The position numbers and the translations under genes are program-made. From Amaurobius ferox (Eukaryota > Arthropoda > Arachnida > Araneae > Amaurobiidae), in contig OX578133.1 in NCBI GenBank assembly GCA_951213105.1, forward strand, positions 140,795,313-140,859,312: a stretch of DNA of 64,000 bases, in the 5' to 3' direction. Below the pieces are notes generated by a model. It ran no database searches. It saw nothing but the letters and a program-made list of their open reading frames with translations, and was not told the DNA's origin. Position 1 is the stretch's first letter. The number at the start of each line of letters is the position of its first letter. Of this stretch, positions 11,401-22,625 are shown piece by piece.

Positions 11401-13165
11401 CTAGCTAGTACCAGTGAAAAATCACGGGAAATTTTTTTATTCACCGAAAGATATTAAATGTAGAACATCTTTAAGTTTATTTAAGTTAATAAAATAAAGT
11501 TTTTATGTCAAAGATATCGTCAAAAAGAATATTTTAGTATACACTTTACATAGTATTATTTTCCTTAGTAAAGAGACTCAAAATTATCTCATTAAATCGA
11601 TTTTGACATCCCCTTCCTCAAATGAGATTTAATTAATCAGCTGAAAGTTATAAAATAAGACAAAAATATTGTGTATAAAGTTTTATAATTGCAAAATTGT
11701 ATTTTAACATAATGTAATTTCTTACTTTATTAGGAGAAAATAATGTAAACAAACCAAACTCGCCGAACATGTGCATATACTAATTGACATTCAGTGAACG
11801 ATAAAAACGTGAGTAAATTACTCGTACTGGAAATTATGTTTGATGTTAATTTTCTTCCTAATTTAAATTTAATGTATGCATGAACACTAAGAAGTCTGAA
11901 ATACCTGTTTATTTTTGGTTAATAAATATCTAAATATTGAATTTTGTTGATGTGTCTCTGGAAAATGTCTAATTATATTTTTTAAACAAAGAAAACAAAA
12001 ACATCATGGTTTTTAAGCAAACCTCCCATGAACGCAAAACTTAAAATTTTGTACTTGGTACTTTCCTGCCGGCTGATATTTTGATATTCAACTTGATATG
12101 TTGATTGATTTTTAATTTTCAACCCCACATTTGATTTAATTCTTCTTTTTTAGTTAATTCTATATATATCAAGGTTTTTTTCCCTATATTTGGTTTAGGC
12201 TGATGTATCTGGGAAAATTGTTCCAGATTCTTTCGTTTACTTTCTGTAACATTAGACTAAGCGAAAATTAAGGGTTTTTACCTCCCCCGCTGGCAATATA
12301 TGCAAAAACAAAACGAACTGGTATTTGCCTTTTAGTCCTGATGTGAAATTTCTTTTAATCCTGATCACTCGATTGTTTTGAATTCATTTTATTTTTTTAT
12401 ATCCCCCCCCCCCATTATTCCACCCGTCCAAGGATTTCAAGTTTGCTAACTTATACACTTTTCCAGCAATTGGGCCACTGATCTGAGTGCCCATGCCAAA
12501 TTTGTAGACTCTCTGATGAAAGGGAAAGTATTAGATGGAGTGGGATGGAGTTCTGGTTATTACTGATGAAATCCTAACATCCCAAAAATTCACAAAAGGA
12601 ACGGTTGTCGCCTTTCTTTCACTCTGACAATAGTGTTTAAACAAAGCGAACTTTCTCTATATTTCTCTATACTCAATCAACTAAAAATCCATTCAATATT
12701 TCAAGTATTTTGCACAATGGCGAGAGGCAACAATAATGCAATTTCTTGACAAAATGATTACCTTATGTACGGGTTGAGAAATACACACCTGAAGTTGGAC
12801 CTACTATGATATTTTGAAGTAACTAGCTGAAAGCCTTTTCGGTTGATAAGGGATAAAGTTATTTATTTTCATTGAAAAAGGACACTATATTACCACAGTA
12901 CTGAGGTGATGTTATTTTTTTAGCAGGAATTAAGCTATCATTTAATAAATCACAACAAATGTTATCGATTTTTTTTTCTGCAGTCACAAATTAAAAGAGT
13001 TTTTCAGATCTTGGGGGGGGGGGGGGGGCAACGCCCCAGGATGTATGCCTGAAAGAAACACTGCCTATTTGGGTCCTGAAGTACCTGTGTACTAAATCCC
13101 ATGGTCATACGACGCTTAGATACCCCGCTACAGACAGACAGTAACCCAGATATCTTCCTTTATTA
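11400..13165. mobile_element. Possible Helitron-like or similar non-autonomous element
   Basis: It begins ACTAGCTAGTACCAGTG and ends with CAGACAGACAG and then TCTTCCTTTATTAATTAA. That is the same pattern as 54834-55312 (ACTAGAACGAATTACCCG ... CAGACAGAAAAACAG, CCTTTTATTATTATATA). No intact coding sequence is seen. It contains runs of C near 12404 and of G at 13013-13028. The boundaries are approximate. Confidence 0.35.
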
Positions 13166-13574
13166 ATTAAAATTTTGTAGCAGGGTAAAAAGTTACAATG
13201 ATTTTTCAACAACGTGCATCTTTTACGCAAAAAGTAAATGAACTAAAAATCTATTCAATATTTCAAATTGCTTTTATTTTCTGTTTAAAAGAGCGTATTG
13301 TTAAAGCGTTGTTTGGTTTTCGAGAATTCCCTGTATGATCTGGTATAATTTTAATCAGAGTTTTGCATCTTAAATCAAGGGCAATGCCTTGTATTTCTTT
13401 CTAGTATGAGAGCCAGTACTTAAGTTTTTAGAATGTGGCAATACTAAAAATAACAGCTTTCAGTGTAGAAGATTTTAAAAAATCTGTGCTTTCACGTGAA
13501 CGTGGCTGTTAAAGAACTAGAAATACTATAAAATTATTTTCACGGTGTAGTTTTGAAGTTAATGAGGAAGTACA

Positions 13575-13893
13575 AAAGTTGTGTGCACACGAAGTGTTTA
13601 AAAATGAACCAAATCCTACAAAAGCTACTAGTGCACAAATAGCTTCAAAGAAAATGATAGCTTTGTATTTTGGTAAATCCGGCTATGTTACAACCGTTGC
13701 TTTGGAAGATCGTAGAAAAGTGAACATTTGTTTGCCAAAAATAATTGCTCAAAGCAGAAAAAAATATTGCGAAACGTCGCATCATTCTTCATCATGACAA
13801 AATGCTAGCTCACACATTGCATTTCAAACTATCATTTATTTGAAGCATGTAAAAATGTATTTGATGAGTCATTGTCCTTATTCGCCTGATTTA
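13575..13893 (+). pseudogene. mariner transposase fragment
   Basis: The frame reads NEPNPTKATSAQIASKKMIA, FGKSGYVTTVALEDRR, then after a shift RRIILHHDK (second catalytic Asp), and finally CPYSPDL (third catalytic Asp). This order matches the DD34D catalytic region of mariner. Frameshifts and stops break it. It ends abruptly just after PYSPDL, where the sequence turns back on itself. Confidence 0.8.
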
Positions 13894-13916
13894 GGACAAT
13901 GACTCATCAAATACAT
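13855..13916. repeat. Perfect 23-base inverted duplication of transposase sequence
   Basis: The left arm at 13855-13877 and the right arm at 13894-13916 are perfect complements with a 16-base loop. The left arm is mariner coding sequence (YLMSHC), so the right arm is a backward copy of it. A third, direct copy of TTGATGAGTCA follows at 13917-13927. Confidence 0.9.
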
Positions 13917-13949
13917 TTGATGAGTCAGTTTGAAGAGTGGGTTTCGGCT

Positions 13950-14100
13950 GTCGGGATTTCGACCTTGTCGGGATCTTGACTTGTCGGGATTTCGACCTTG
14001 TCGGGATTTTGACTTGTCGGGATTTTGACTTGTCGGGATTTCGACCCTGTCGGGATTTTGGCATGTCGGTATTTCGGCTGTCGGTATTATGTCCGGAACC
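13950..14100 (+). repeat. Minisatellite, 15-17-base unit
   Basis: Tandem units alternate between TCGGGATTTCGACCTTG and TCGGGATTTTGACTTG. Open frames through it are by-products of the repeat, not genes. Confidence 0.9.
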
Positions 14101-15302
14101 GTACCAAGACATAATTACCAGCTTGGCGATATTTCGCTCCAGATTAACGAAAATAACAAAAATGAATTAAAGTTAACGAAACTGATTTCAAATTGATGAA
14201 TAATTATTAAAATATAGCACTCAGTGATCTTTTTTCTTTGGCTCCCCAAAATAAAATGCATGGGTCAATATAAAATAAAATAATCATAATAAAATAATCA
14301 TATAAAATGCATGGGTCAATATAAATAAAATAATGCATGGGTCAATATAAAATAATGCATGCCAAAATAAAATGCATTAACGAAAATAACAAAAATGAAT
14401 TAAAGTTAACGAAACTGATTTCAAATTGATGAATAATTATTAAAATTAGCACTCAGTGATCTTTTTTCTTTGGCTCCCCAAAATAAAATGCATGGGTCCA
14501 GAAGAAACAGTTGGAGCTAATAAATCACATGTTTCTGTTTTACCATCTTCTGAATGGCATAACTGTTTTGAAAATTGATTTATTCGAATGAAAAAATGTA
14601 TTGATGTTACAGGAGAATATTTTGAAAAACAATGAAACGATTTATTTCCATACAAAAATATTTTTTATATTATTTTCTAACAACTTAAACACCAGCCTAC
14701 GTAATTTACAAATAAAAACATCATAAGTTGATGAATGTATTTCGCATACTGTAAGTTTTAAAATAAATCAAATTGGCAGGTGGTGCATTGATGTTCTCAT
14801 TGTTTCCGTCACCTTTTGACGTCTGTATGGACAATTTGGAGATTTGCAGTTGGGCATGGCACATTCGTATTACATTAAGTCTATTATTGAATTCAAGCTC
14901 ATATCAATTATTTTAGCAAGTTTAATTTGATATGCATCGGAAAGAGAAAGAAAAAAAAAGGTGTGGGCAGCACATGACTTTCTCTCTATAATGCATTGAA
15001 TTTACTTCTTTCACAGTGAAAAACTGATGTTTTAGATCTACGACACAATGTTTTCATGTTAAATTGTACATTTGGCGCTTTTCCGGACGGCAACATGTAA
15101 AACTATTTCGACGTACCCAATTAACTTATATTTTAAGCAACTTTAAATTGACAATTATCAATATTGATAGCTTTCGCAATAAGCAACAATATAGTCCATA
15201 TATATTTTAATAATTATTCATCAATTTGAAATCAGTTTCGTTAACTTTAATTCATTTTTGTTATTTTCGTTAATCTGGAGCGAAATATCGCCAAGCTGGT
15301 AA

Positions 15303-15480
15303 TTATGTCTTGGTACGGTTCCGGACATAATACCGACAGCCGAAATACCGACATGCCAAAATCCCGACAGGGTCGAAATCCCGACAAGTCAAAATCCCGA
15401 CAAGTCAAAATCCCGACAAGGTCGAAATCCCGACAAGTCAAGATCCCGACAAGGTCGAAATCCCGACAGCCGAAACCCAC
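15303..15480 (-). repeat. Minisatellite, inverted copy
   Basis: The same units as 13950-14100 on the other strand. Confidence 0.9.
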
Positions 15481-16010
15481 TCTTGCACAGACTAATACAA
15501 CACTAAGGCGGTGATCGCAGTGACTAGGGTTAGAATTTACTAATCAGCACCCCCCCCCCCCCCACGCACATGCGCTGGACTCACGTTGGGCCCACGCACA
15601 TGGCTGTCTACGCCTCTATGTATAGCTTGATCAAAATTATCGGCTTTTTTACATCTCTACATTTTACAAATTAATAGTTTTAATCACTAAATAATAGCAA
15701 TTATGCCATTACTGAAATAAATTTTGACAAATTGAAATAACAAAGATTAAAATGATATAACAGGTCGGTATACGATTTAGGAAATTCATTTTATTAAAAA
15801 AGAAAAAAACACTTACACATTCTGCATACGTTCAAATAGCATATTCAAATAGCATATGGCCATTGTCGTAGCAAGCGGATGGAGACAAGAGGGAGCGTGA
15901 GTCCAGCGCATGTGCGTGGGGGAGGTGCTGATTAGTAAATTCTAACCCTAGTGACGTCACTGCGATGACCGCCTTAGTGTTGTATTAGTTTGTGCAAGAG
16001 TGGGTTTTGG
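15474..16010. mobile_element. Second inverted-repeat element between minisatellite blocks
   Basis: Arms at 15474-15586 and 15895-16010 are complementary over about 112 bases (GCACAGACTAATACAACACT, TAGGGTTAGAATTTACTAAT, CACGCACATGCGCTGGAC). The loop is about 308 bases and non-coding. The right arm has a perfect TGACGTCA (15952-15959) that is shortened in the left arm. Because the same minisatellite lies outside both arms, the full palindrome may be about 15303-16180. Confidence 0.7.
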
Positions 16011-16175
16011 CTGTTGGGATTTTGGCTTGTCGGATTTCGACCTTGTCGGGATTTCGGCTTGTCGGGATTTCGACCTTGTCGGGATTTTGACTTGACGGGA
16101 TTTCGACCCTGTCGGGATTTCGGCTGTCGGGATTCTGGCTTGTCGGGATTTCGGCTGTCGGGATTACGACCCAGA
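16005..16175 (+). repeat. Minisatellite, third block
   Basis: About ten units of TCGGGATTTCGACC type, more diverged than 13950-14100, beginning with the same AGAGTGGGTTT boundary. Confidence 0.88.
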
Positions 16176-16189
16176 CCCGTCTTGGTAAT

Positions 16190-17014
16190 GTCAGCTGCAC
16201 CACTAAATTTCTTCTTAAAGGATCTGCAGACTTCAAGGGCCTGATGCATCCATGCACCTACTTATTTTTTGAAAATGTCTTCGCTGTACTCTGAAATATT
16301 TCACCCGGAGGTCCCTAGGTGTGTAAGGTCGGGATTCGAACGGGATTTACTTTTGTATAAAGTGTATAAACTCATAATGTATTTCAAGTCATCTAATTTA
16401 TTTAAAGCTTTTATCTATTTAAGTCTGGTTAAAAAAACCTCTAGTCATTTATGTATGTAATTGATATATTTTAGAACATTTCTACTCTTTAAGCCACAAT
16501 CTGAATCCATTTTTAAAAGTATTATTTTGATCGAGCGGGCATTCGGTGTTCCTTTTTCTTTCGTTGAGTTCTAGGTCACCGTTTTGGCTGATGAAATTGA
16601 ATGCTGGATTTTCGTCTGTCTTCAATGTATATGTTTCTGCTGGGAAAATAATATGTAGAGGTGGTGGCTTTGAGTCGCGACGGACGAAGGTAGGTTTTTC
16701 CCTTCTTTTCTGGCGCGATTTGGAGGCATTTGGTACTGATATCGTGAGAAGAATTTTGACGGTTTGGATTTTGAAAGGTAACTCTCTTTGCGTCCGCGAG
16801 GTGTACATAAATACTTGGCACACCATTTTCCCGGGCGCATGTCCCCTAATTTTGACTGCTTGAGTACTCTACGGTAGTCCGGGCTTCGGCCTAGATAATT
16901 TCAATGCTCACGACGGGCCTCGGGAACTTGGCGATGCTCACGATGGGCCTCGGGAACTTGGCCACCAGTGCCGGTGCCTTGAGGTCCGTGAGTGATTGCT
17001 GTCTGAGGAAATGT
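16190..17014. other. Non-coding stretch with a short GC-rich tandem repeat
   Basis: No gene is recognised. At about 16904-16963 a unit of about 31 bases (GCTCACGAYGGGCCTCGGGA) occurs twice. The local base composition is richer in GC than its surroundings. Confidence 0.4.
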
Positions 17015-17029
17015 CCCAGGTAGCATAAA

Positions 17030-17720
17030 TACGTAATTCTTACGTATCAAGCAATATGTAATCTTTACGTGTCAGGCCATACGTAATTATTACGCAAAAA
17101 TGGTACGTTAGAATACGGTATACCAACCGTTATAAAAAAGGTTATTATTACGTATCCTTATACATTATTATTACGTATCCTTATACGTTAATATTACGTA
17201 TATTCACATACGTTATTATTACGTATCCATATACGTTATTATTACGTATATCCACATACGTTATTATTACGTATACCCACATACATTATTATTACGTATC
17301 TACATACGTGTATATTACGTATCCACATACGTTATTATTATGTATATCCACATGTGTTATTATTACGTATCCAGATACATGTTAATTACGTATCACATAC
17401 GTGTATATTACGTATATCCACATACGTTATTATTACGTATCCAGATACATGTTTATTACATATCATATACGTGTATATTACGTATATTCACATACGTGTT
17501 TCTTACGTATATCCACATACATGTTTATAACGTGTTCCCATATGTATTTATGCGTTCCCATACGCATTTATAATGTATTCCCATACATATTTATATTGTG
17601 TTTCTACATGTATTTATTACATGTTTATATTGTGTTTCTACACGTATTTATTACGTGTTTATATTGTGTTTCTACACGTATTTATTACGTGTTTATATAC
17701 ATATTTATCACACATTGGAC
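17030..17720 (+). repeat. Minisatellite, about 23-30-base unit
   Basis: Diverging copies of a unit like ACGTATCCACATACGTTATT run for about 700 bases, drifting to TTTATTACGTGTTTATATTG at the right end. Tyr- and His-rich open frames here are by-products of the repeat. Confidence 0.88.
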
Positions 17721-17831
17721 AACTCTACAGAATAGTGCATGTTGCAGACATGATATTTACAAAGTTTTATGCATCTTTGTAAAACAAACATATTGAGTCA
17801 GGTGAATATATTTTTATAATAGATGTCAAAT

Positions 17832-17897
17832 TTTCAGATTGTGTTGATTTCAATAATGTACTTGAATTTATAAATTTGAAATCAACACAATCTGAAA
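17832..17897. repeat. Perfect 22-base hairpin
   Basis: The arms at 17832-17853 and 17876-17897 are exact complements around a 22-base loop. Confidence 0.85.
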
Positions 17898-17899
17898 CA

Positions 17900-19289
17900 G
17901 TATCTTTAAAATTTAAAATACATTCATCTAAATCATATTTTTACAAAGATACGATATATCAAATGTGTCATATATGCAAAATTCACAATACTATAGAATC
18001 ACTCTGTTCATATGTAATAAAATTTTTATTTTAATTTATATTATATATTGTTAATACAATAATTTTAATGCAAAAATGTTTTTTTCCTTTATTTTCAGTT
18101 TATATTTAAATATATTTTTAATTCTAATTATTTCTAAATATTGCAAAAATTATAATCTACTACATTATGAAATATAATTTTAAATCTAAAAGATAAGCTA
18201 TTTTAAATTGAAAATAACTTAAAAATACAGAATAAAATTTTGGGATATATTAAAACACATAATACTTAAAACATTTTTGCAATTTTTAGAGTTAATTTTT
18301 TAAAAGTAAACTTCAATACTAAAAATATATAAAAAAAACAATATTAATAATATTGTAATTAAGTTTATAGGCTATTTTAAATTACAATTATAGGCTATTT
18401 TAAATTTTAATTTAGCATGCTAAAACTACACATCTCTGATCAATGGTGGTATCATGCAACTGTGATGATTTTTAAGAGTGAAAACAGTGAGTAAGGGCAC
18501 AGAGCCCAAGTAGAACATGTTTCTAGATACACAGAACACAAACTGTTTCACAATTATTTTTAAAAATTGCAAAAATTATAATCTACTACATTATGAAATA
18601 TAATATTGTGTTTAATGTTTTTAAAAAAATTCCCAGAATTGTGTTTTTATATCTTGTACGTATCATGTTTATTTTCTTTTAAGTATAAGGCTTTTTTAAC
18701 TTCTTCCAGGTATTTTTTTTTATTTTCTTAAAAGTATCAAATTATTTTAATTTAGTATTGTGTTTTTTAACATTTCACCCCAGTATCAACTTTTTTTTAA
18801 AATTTGTCCTAAGTAGCATATTATTTTAAAATTTCTTCCTAGTATATATATTTTTTTAATTCTTCCAAATCATGTATTTAAAAAAATTATACCGAAATAT
18901 CGTTTTTTAAATGCTTATAAATGAGACTTACTATTTAACCTAGAGAGCTTAAATTAGTGTTATTTTCTTTTGCTTTTAATGAGTCTTAATTTGATATATA
19001 ACATGACTATGCTATTTCAAATTTGAATTTTTTGAAAAGCTTCAAAATTTTTTTTTTAAATCTCAAAAACACCCCTTTTAATTTTTTTGAAAAAAAAATA
19101 TATGCTTTATGGACTACTTGTATGCCAAGTTTCATAATGGGAAGCCAATGGGTTCCTATGAAAATTATTTTTTTTTTGTATTAAACTATAAGTGAAATTA
19201 GCTAAATTACAAAAAATTTAATTTCCATAGGAACCCCTTAACGACCGACTATGAAATTTGGCACACAAATAGTCCCTTAATGTCTTTAA
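17900..19289. other. AT-rich non-coding DNA
   Basis: No gene is seen. The segment at 18905-19015 recurs, diverged, at 21650-21760 (direct) and 21820-21905 (inverted). Confidence 0.45.
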
Positions 19290-19599
19290 TAAAAGTAAAT
19301 AACTGAAAATCTAAAAGCCCCCAAAATCTGAAATTTTACAGTTTTTGTAAACTTTACTGGTACTATCACTGTACCAAAAACGATCGATTTCTGAGGTATC
19401 AAGGTTCAAACCATTAATTGATTTGACACGGAATAACATATACTTAGTACATAACTCATTAACCAGTTGTTTCAAACATTCAGCCCACATATGTTCTTTT
19501 CAATTTTAACAATTTGCTACACACTTAATATTTCACATATGTCACTCAAAATTTAATTTTGTATTTACAATCAGTTACAAAACGTTACTTTTCAAGAAC

Positions 19600-20113
19600 T
19601 TTTAAAATAAGTACTTCTCCAAACAAGTGAAGACAATTTCATCTCTTCCTTGCTCAAGAGTACAAACTCTCCCAGTTGCAGTATCAGGCTCTACTTTTTG
19701 CGAAATGGTCTCACCTAGCACATTCAAATATTCAATACGTCACTTGGTTGAGGATAAAAGAAAGAAGAAGGTCCTTTAGGATGTAGGAAGCTAACTATAT
19801 AGTCGCTCGTCTTTTCAAGAATACATGCAAGCTACCAAGATCCTTTATAGAGTATAGTGACAAATCCAGATTCAATTTTTGCTTAATTAGTTGGTGTAAT
19901 ATAGTCTAATGCTGTCACACGTTCAGTAAATTGGTGTTCACTACAGTAATTATGCTTAACATGAAGTATATTTTCAGAAATTGGGTAGAAAGAATGAAGT
20001 TTCTGAGTACCCATGATTGCCTTAAAGTCATTCAACTGTGGCGACAGTATTTCTTTAACTTCTTCATACTCATCAACTGTGCTATACTCAAAAACTTCAT
20101 TCTTTTTACCCAA
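19600..20113 (-). pseudogene. Decayed coding sequence in the left arm of the palindrome
   Basis: On the minus strand an open stretch (KKNEVFEYSTVDEYEEVKEI...) is followed by stops. Broken frames then contain LACILEK, VSFLHPKGPSSFFYPQPSDV and VEPDTATGRVCTLEQGRDEI. The inverted copy at 20092-20520 (plus strand) keeps the same words (VSFLHPKGPF, VEPVTATGRVCTLEQGRNEI). The preservation of these words in both arms supports former coding function. The FLHP...P and ATGR.YTL pattern recalls C-terminal domains of transposon-associated proteins in invertebrates, but I cannot name the family. Confidence 0.55.
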
Positions 20114-20520
20114 TTTCTGAAAATTGGCTTCTTGTTAAGCATTATTACTGTAGTGAACACCGGTTTACTGAACGTGTGACAGCATTCGACTATATTACAC
20201 AAACTAATTTAGTAAAAATTGAATCTGGATTTGGCACTATATAGTCTATAAAGGATCTTTGTGGCTTGCATGTATTCTTGAGAAGAATAATGTTACGAGC
20301 GACTATAAAGTAAGCTTCCTACATCCTAAGGGACCTTTTCTTACTTTCATCCTCAACCGAGTGACGTATTGAATGTGCCAGGTGAGACCATTTTGCAAAA
20401 AGTAGAGCCTGTTACTGCAACTGGGAGAGTTTGTACTCTTGAGCAAGGAAGAAATGAAATTATCTTCACTCAGTTTGGAGAAGAACTTATTTTAAAAGTT
20501 CTTGAACGTTTTGTAATTAT
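20092..20520 (+). pseudogene. Inverted copy of the decayed coding sequence (right arm)
   Basis: The plus strand reads YKGSLWLACILEK, VSFLHPKGPFLTF and, after a frameshift, PQPSDVLNVPGETILQKVEP continuing to EELILKVLERF. It is better preserved than the left arm over the last 55 codons. Confidence 0.55.
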
Positions 20521-20561
20521 AATTGTAAATATAAAATTATATTGAGTGGCATGTGAAATAT

Positions 20562-21310
20562 CAGGGTGGCCACTCTTCAGACACATTGAAATTCCCTGAC
20601 TTTTCCAGGTGAATTGAAAAGAAATTCCAGACCAGTAATTTTAACATAAAATGCGTGCACATCCCTATTTAGTTACAAATTTGATTAAAGAATCTTAACA
20701 ATTACTCCACTATTAAAAAAAAAGTTATATTAAATCAGGAGAAAAAAATACACATTTTTTGTTTTTACAAATAAATTTTGACATTTTTAATAAAAAATAC
20801 ATGTAAATGCAGCAAAATTGAACTACTGAAATATTTAAAAGAATTTAATGTTTTTTTTCCCTGAAGAAATAAAAAGAAATAGTCTAAACTGATGTCCTTA
20901 AATATGGGCATTGCAAATTGTTCACAATGACAGACATTAAAGATATGCAAAAACTACACTGTAACAAGCTACAGCCATTGAATAATTAATGTCAATTCAG
21001 CAATGTCAAAAGAATGTCATTAAAATAGAAAAAATATTGTAAAATGTATATAATATTCTTGGCAACAGTTGTCCAAAATGGAGCACAAACTCTGCATTTT
21101 TGTTTTTATACGGAATCAAATGGACACATGGCAGCCTTTATTTAGAAGTTACGAGTACAGCATAATACTTGGCGAAATTTTTCGAAAATGGCATACAAAC
21201 TGGGCAGTCCTGTTTTTATAAGGACAACTAGTATTTAAAAAAAAAAACAAAAAAAAAAAACAGAATTTTCACAAAATTCCCTGACTTTTCCCGGTTGAGT
21301 GGCCATCCTG
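20562..21310. mobile_element. hAT-like non-autonomous element inserted in the palindrome
   Basis: The ends are CAGGGTGGCCACTC and GAGTGGCCATCCTG, inverted with one mismatch, and the subterminal segment TTCCCTGACTTTTCC is repeated inverted inside. AATAT flanks both sides (20557-20561 and 21311-21315). The empty site is visible in the other arm of the palindrome (near 19520). hAT elements usually give 8-base duplications, so the family call is tentative. Confidence 0.7.
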
Positions 21311-21322
21311 AATATTAAGTGT

Positions 21323-21373
21323 TGAGACCCAGACCGTCCGACCTACCAGAAAGGTGTAAGGTAACTGTTTGGA
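21323..21373 (-). mobile_element. 5'-truncated SINE (last about 50 bases)
   Basis: The complement matches the SINE 3' end (TCCAAACAGTTACCTTACAC, ACCTTTCTGGTAGGTCGGAC, GGTCTGGGTCTCA). It is flanked by the 15-base duplication CTGAATATTAAGTGT at 21308-21322 and 21374-21388, which includes the last three bases of the hAT-like element. Confidence 0.9.
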
Positions 21374-21639
21374 CTGAATATTAAGTGTGTAGCAAATTGT
21401 AAAAATTGAGAACATATGTGGGCTGAATGTATGAAAAAACTGGCTAATGAGTTATGTACTAAATGTATGTCATTTTGTGTCAAATCACTTAATGGTTTGA
21501 ACCTTGATATCTAAAAAATTGATCATTTTTGGTACAGTGATAGTACCAGTAAAGTTTAAAAACACCGTAAAATTTCATATTTTTTGCGCTTTTAGATTTT
21601 CAGTTATTCACTTTTTTAAAAAAGCCAAATCTGGTAAAG

Positions 21640-22625
21640 TTTTGAAATCTTTAAACAGTGGTAGATCAAAAACTATTTGACCAAGAGAGTTCAAATTAGT
21701 GCAGTCTTTTGTTTTCGATGGACCTTAATTTGATATACAACATGATTATGGTATTTAACTCTTTTTTAAAATTGGAGTTTCTAAAATAATTACAAACTAA
21801 AAGAGAAATTGTTTTTAGAGAATAGCATAGTCATATCAAATTAAGACCCATTAAAAGAAAAAAAAAATGACACCAATTTGAGATCTCTAGGTCAAATACT
21901 TTTTTTTTTTGCCAAATTTCGCTTTTAAGAAAGTCAATAACTGAAAACTAAGAGCCCAAAAAATCTAATATTTACAGTTTTTGTCAGCTTCACTGGTACT
22001 ACTATTGTACCAAAAATTATCATTTTCCATGATGTCAAGGTTCAGATCATTGGTTGATTTGACACGGAATGACCCTTGGATGAATATTCAATTTGGCAGT
22101 ATTTTAATTTCTTAAGTTTTACACCATATGAAATATTGTTTAAAAACAAACTAATTATTCTTTGTAATCAAAGTTAGAGGTAAGTTACGGTACAGGAAAA
22201 TTAAGCGTTTTGCATTTTCAGGTTGCAGCCTATTACCATCTTTAAGTTTAAAATCTAAGTTAAGTTTAAAATTTAAGTTATACCATCTTTAAGTTTAAAA
22301 TACATAAAAACATGTAAAAGAATAATTTCTGATTTTACAATATTTGAAATAAACATGCATGCATGACAACAAATGCAATCTCGGACCACGTTTTCATTTA
22401 ATCTCCGCTTAGATAGTATTAAATGCGAGCATGGATGCACATACCACGATGCTGAAAACATGTACTTTTCCCGTTTGCTTTTAAAGCAATATGTGCATAC
22501 ATACAACAAAGCTAGGAAGATATATAAAATAAAATAAAAGTTAAAGCTAAATATAATTAAATAAGTTATATAAATTAAGCAACATGTTAACCTAACACGG
22601 GAAAATAAAGTTCAAGATTACAAAC
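21640..22625. other. Rearranged partial copies of palindrome segments, AT-rich
   Basis: 21905-22075 is a direct, diverged copy of 19280-19440. No gene is seen. Confidence 0.5.

Larger units (their letters stand above)
13930..15483. mobile_element. Foldback-type element with minisatellite arms
   Basis: About 285 bases at 13930-14215 recur in inverted orientation at 15200-15483. They are nearly identical: both arms give the same 77-codon open frame on opposite strands. The outer part of each arm starts AGAGTGGGTTTCGGC and consists of about nine 15-17-base units of the type TCGGGATTTCGACCTTG. Inside, 14384-14500 is a direct repeat of 14130-14275 containing a short ATGCATGGGTCAATATAA array. No transposase is visible. 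Long inverted arms built of tandem repeats are characteristic of foldback transposons. Confidence 0.7.
19290..21625. repeat. Large palindrome, about 720-base arms
   Basis: The left arm, about 19290-20002, is the inverted copy of about 20092-21625 once two insertions (20562-21310 and 21323-21373) are removed. The loop is about 90 bases. Matching landmarks are TGACACGGAATAAC/GTGTCAAATCACTT, the AGTAGAGCCTG segment and the AATTGAATCTGGAT segment. The arms differ by scattered substitutions and small indels, so the duplication is not recent. Confidence 0.85.

Noticed and set aside
13937..14170. Open frame of 77 codons, identical to one at 15247-15480
   Set aside because: It is the foldback minisatellite read in frame; both strands give similar repetitive peptides.
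15974..16257. Pro/Asn/Arg-rich open frames on both strands
   Set aside because: Third block of the same minisatellite, open in several frames at once.
16482..16863. Overlapping open frames of 72-114 codons on both strands
   Set aside because: Open in four frames over the same stretch, with no family similarity or splice context; local GC content explains it.
17340..17796. Tyr/His/Ile-rich open frames on the plus strand
   Set aside because: They run entirely through the ACGTATCC...TTATT minisatellite; reading frames are a by-product of the repeat unit.
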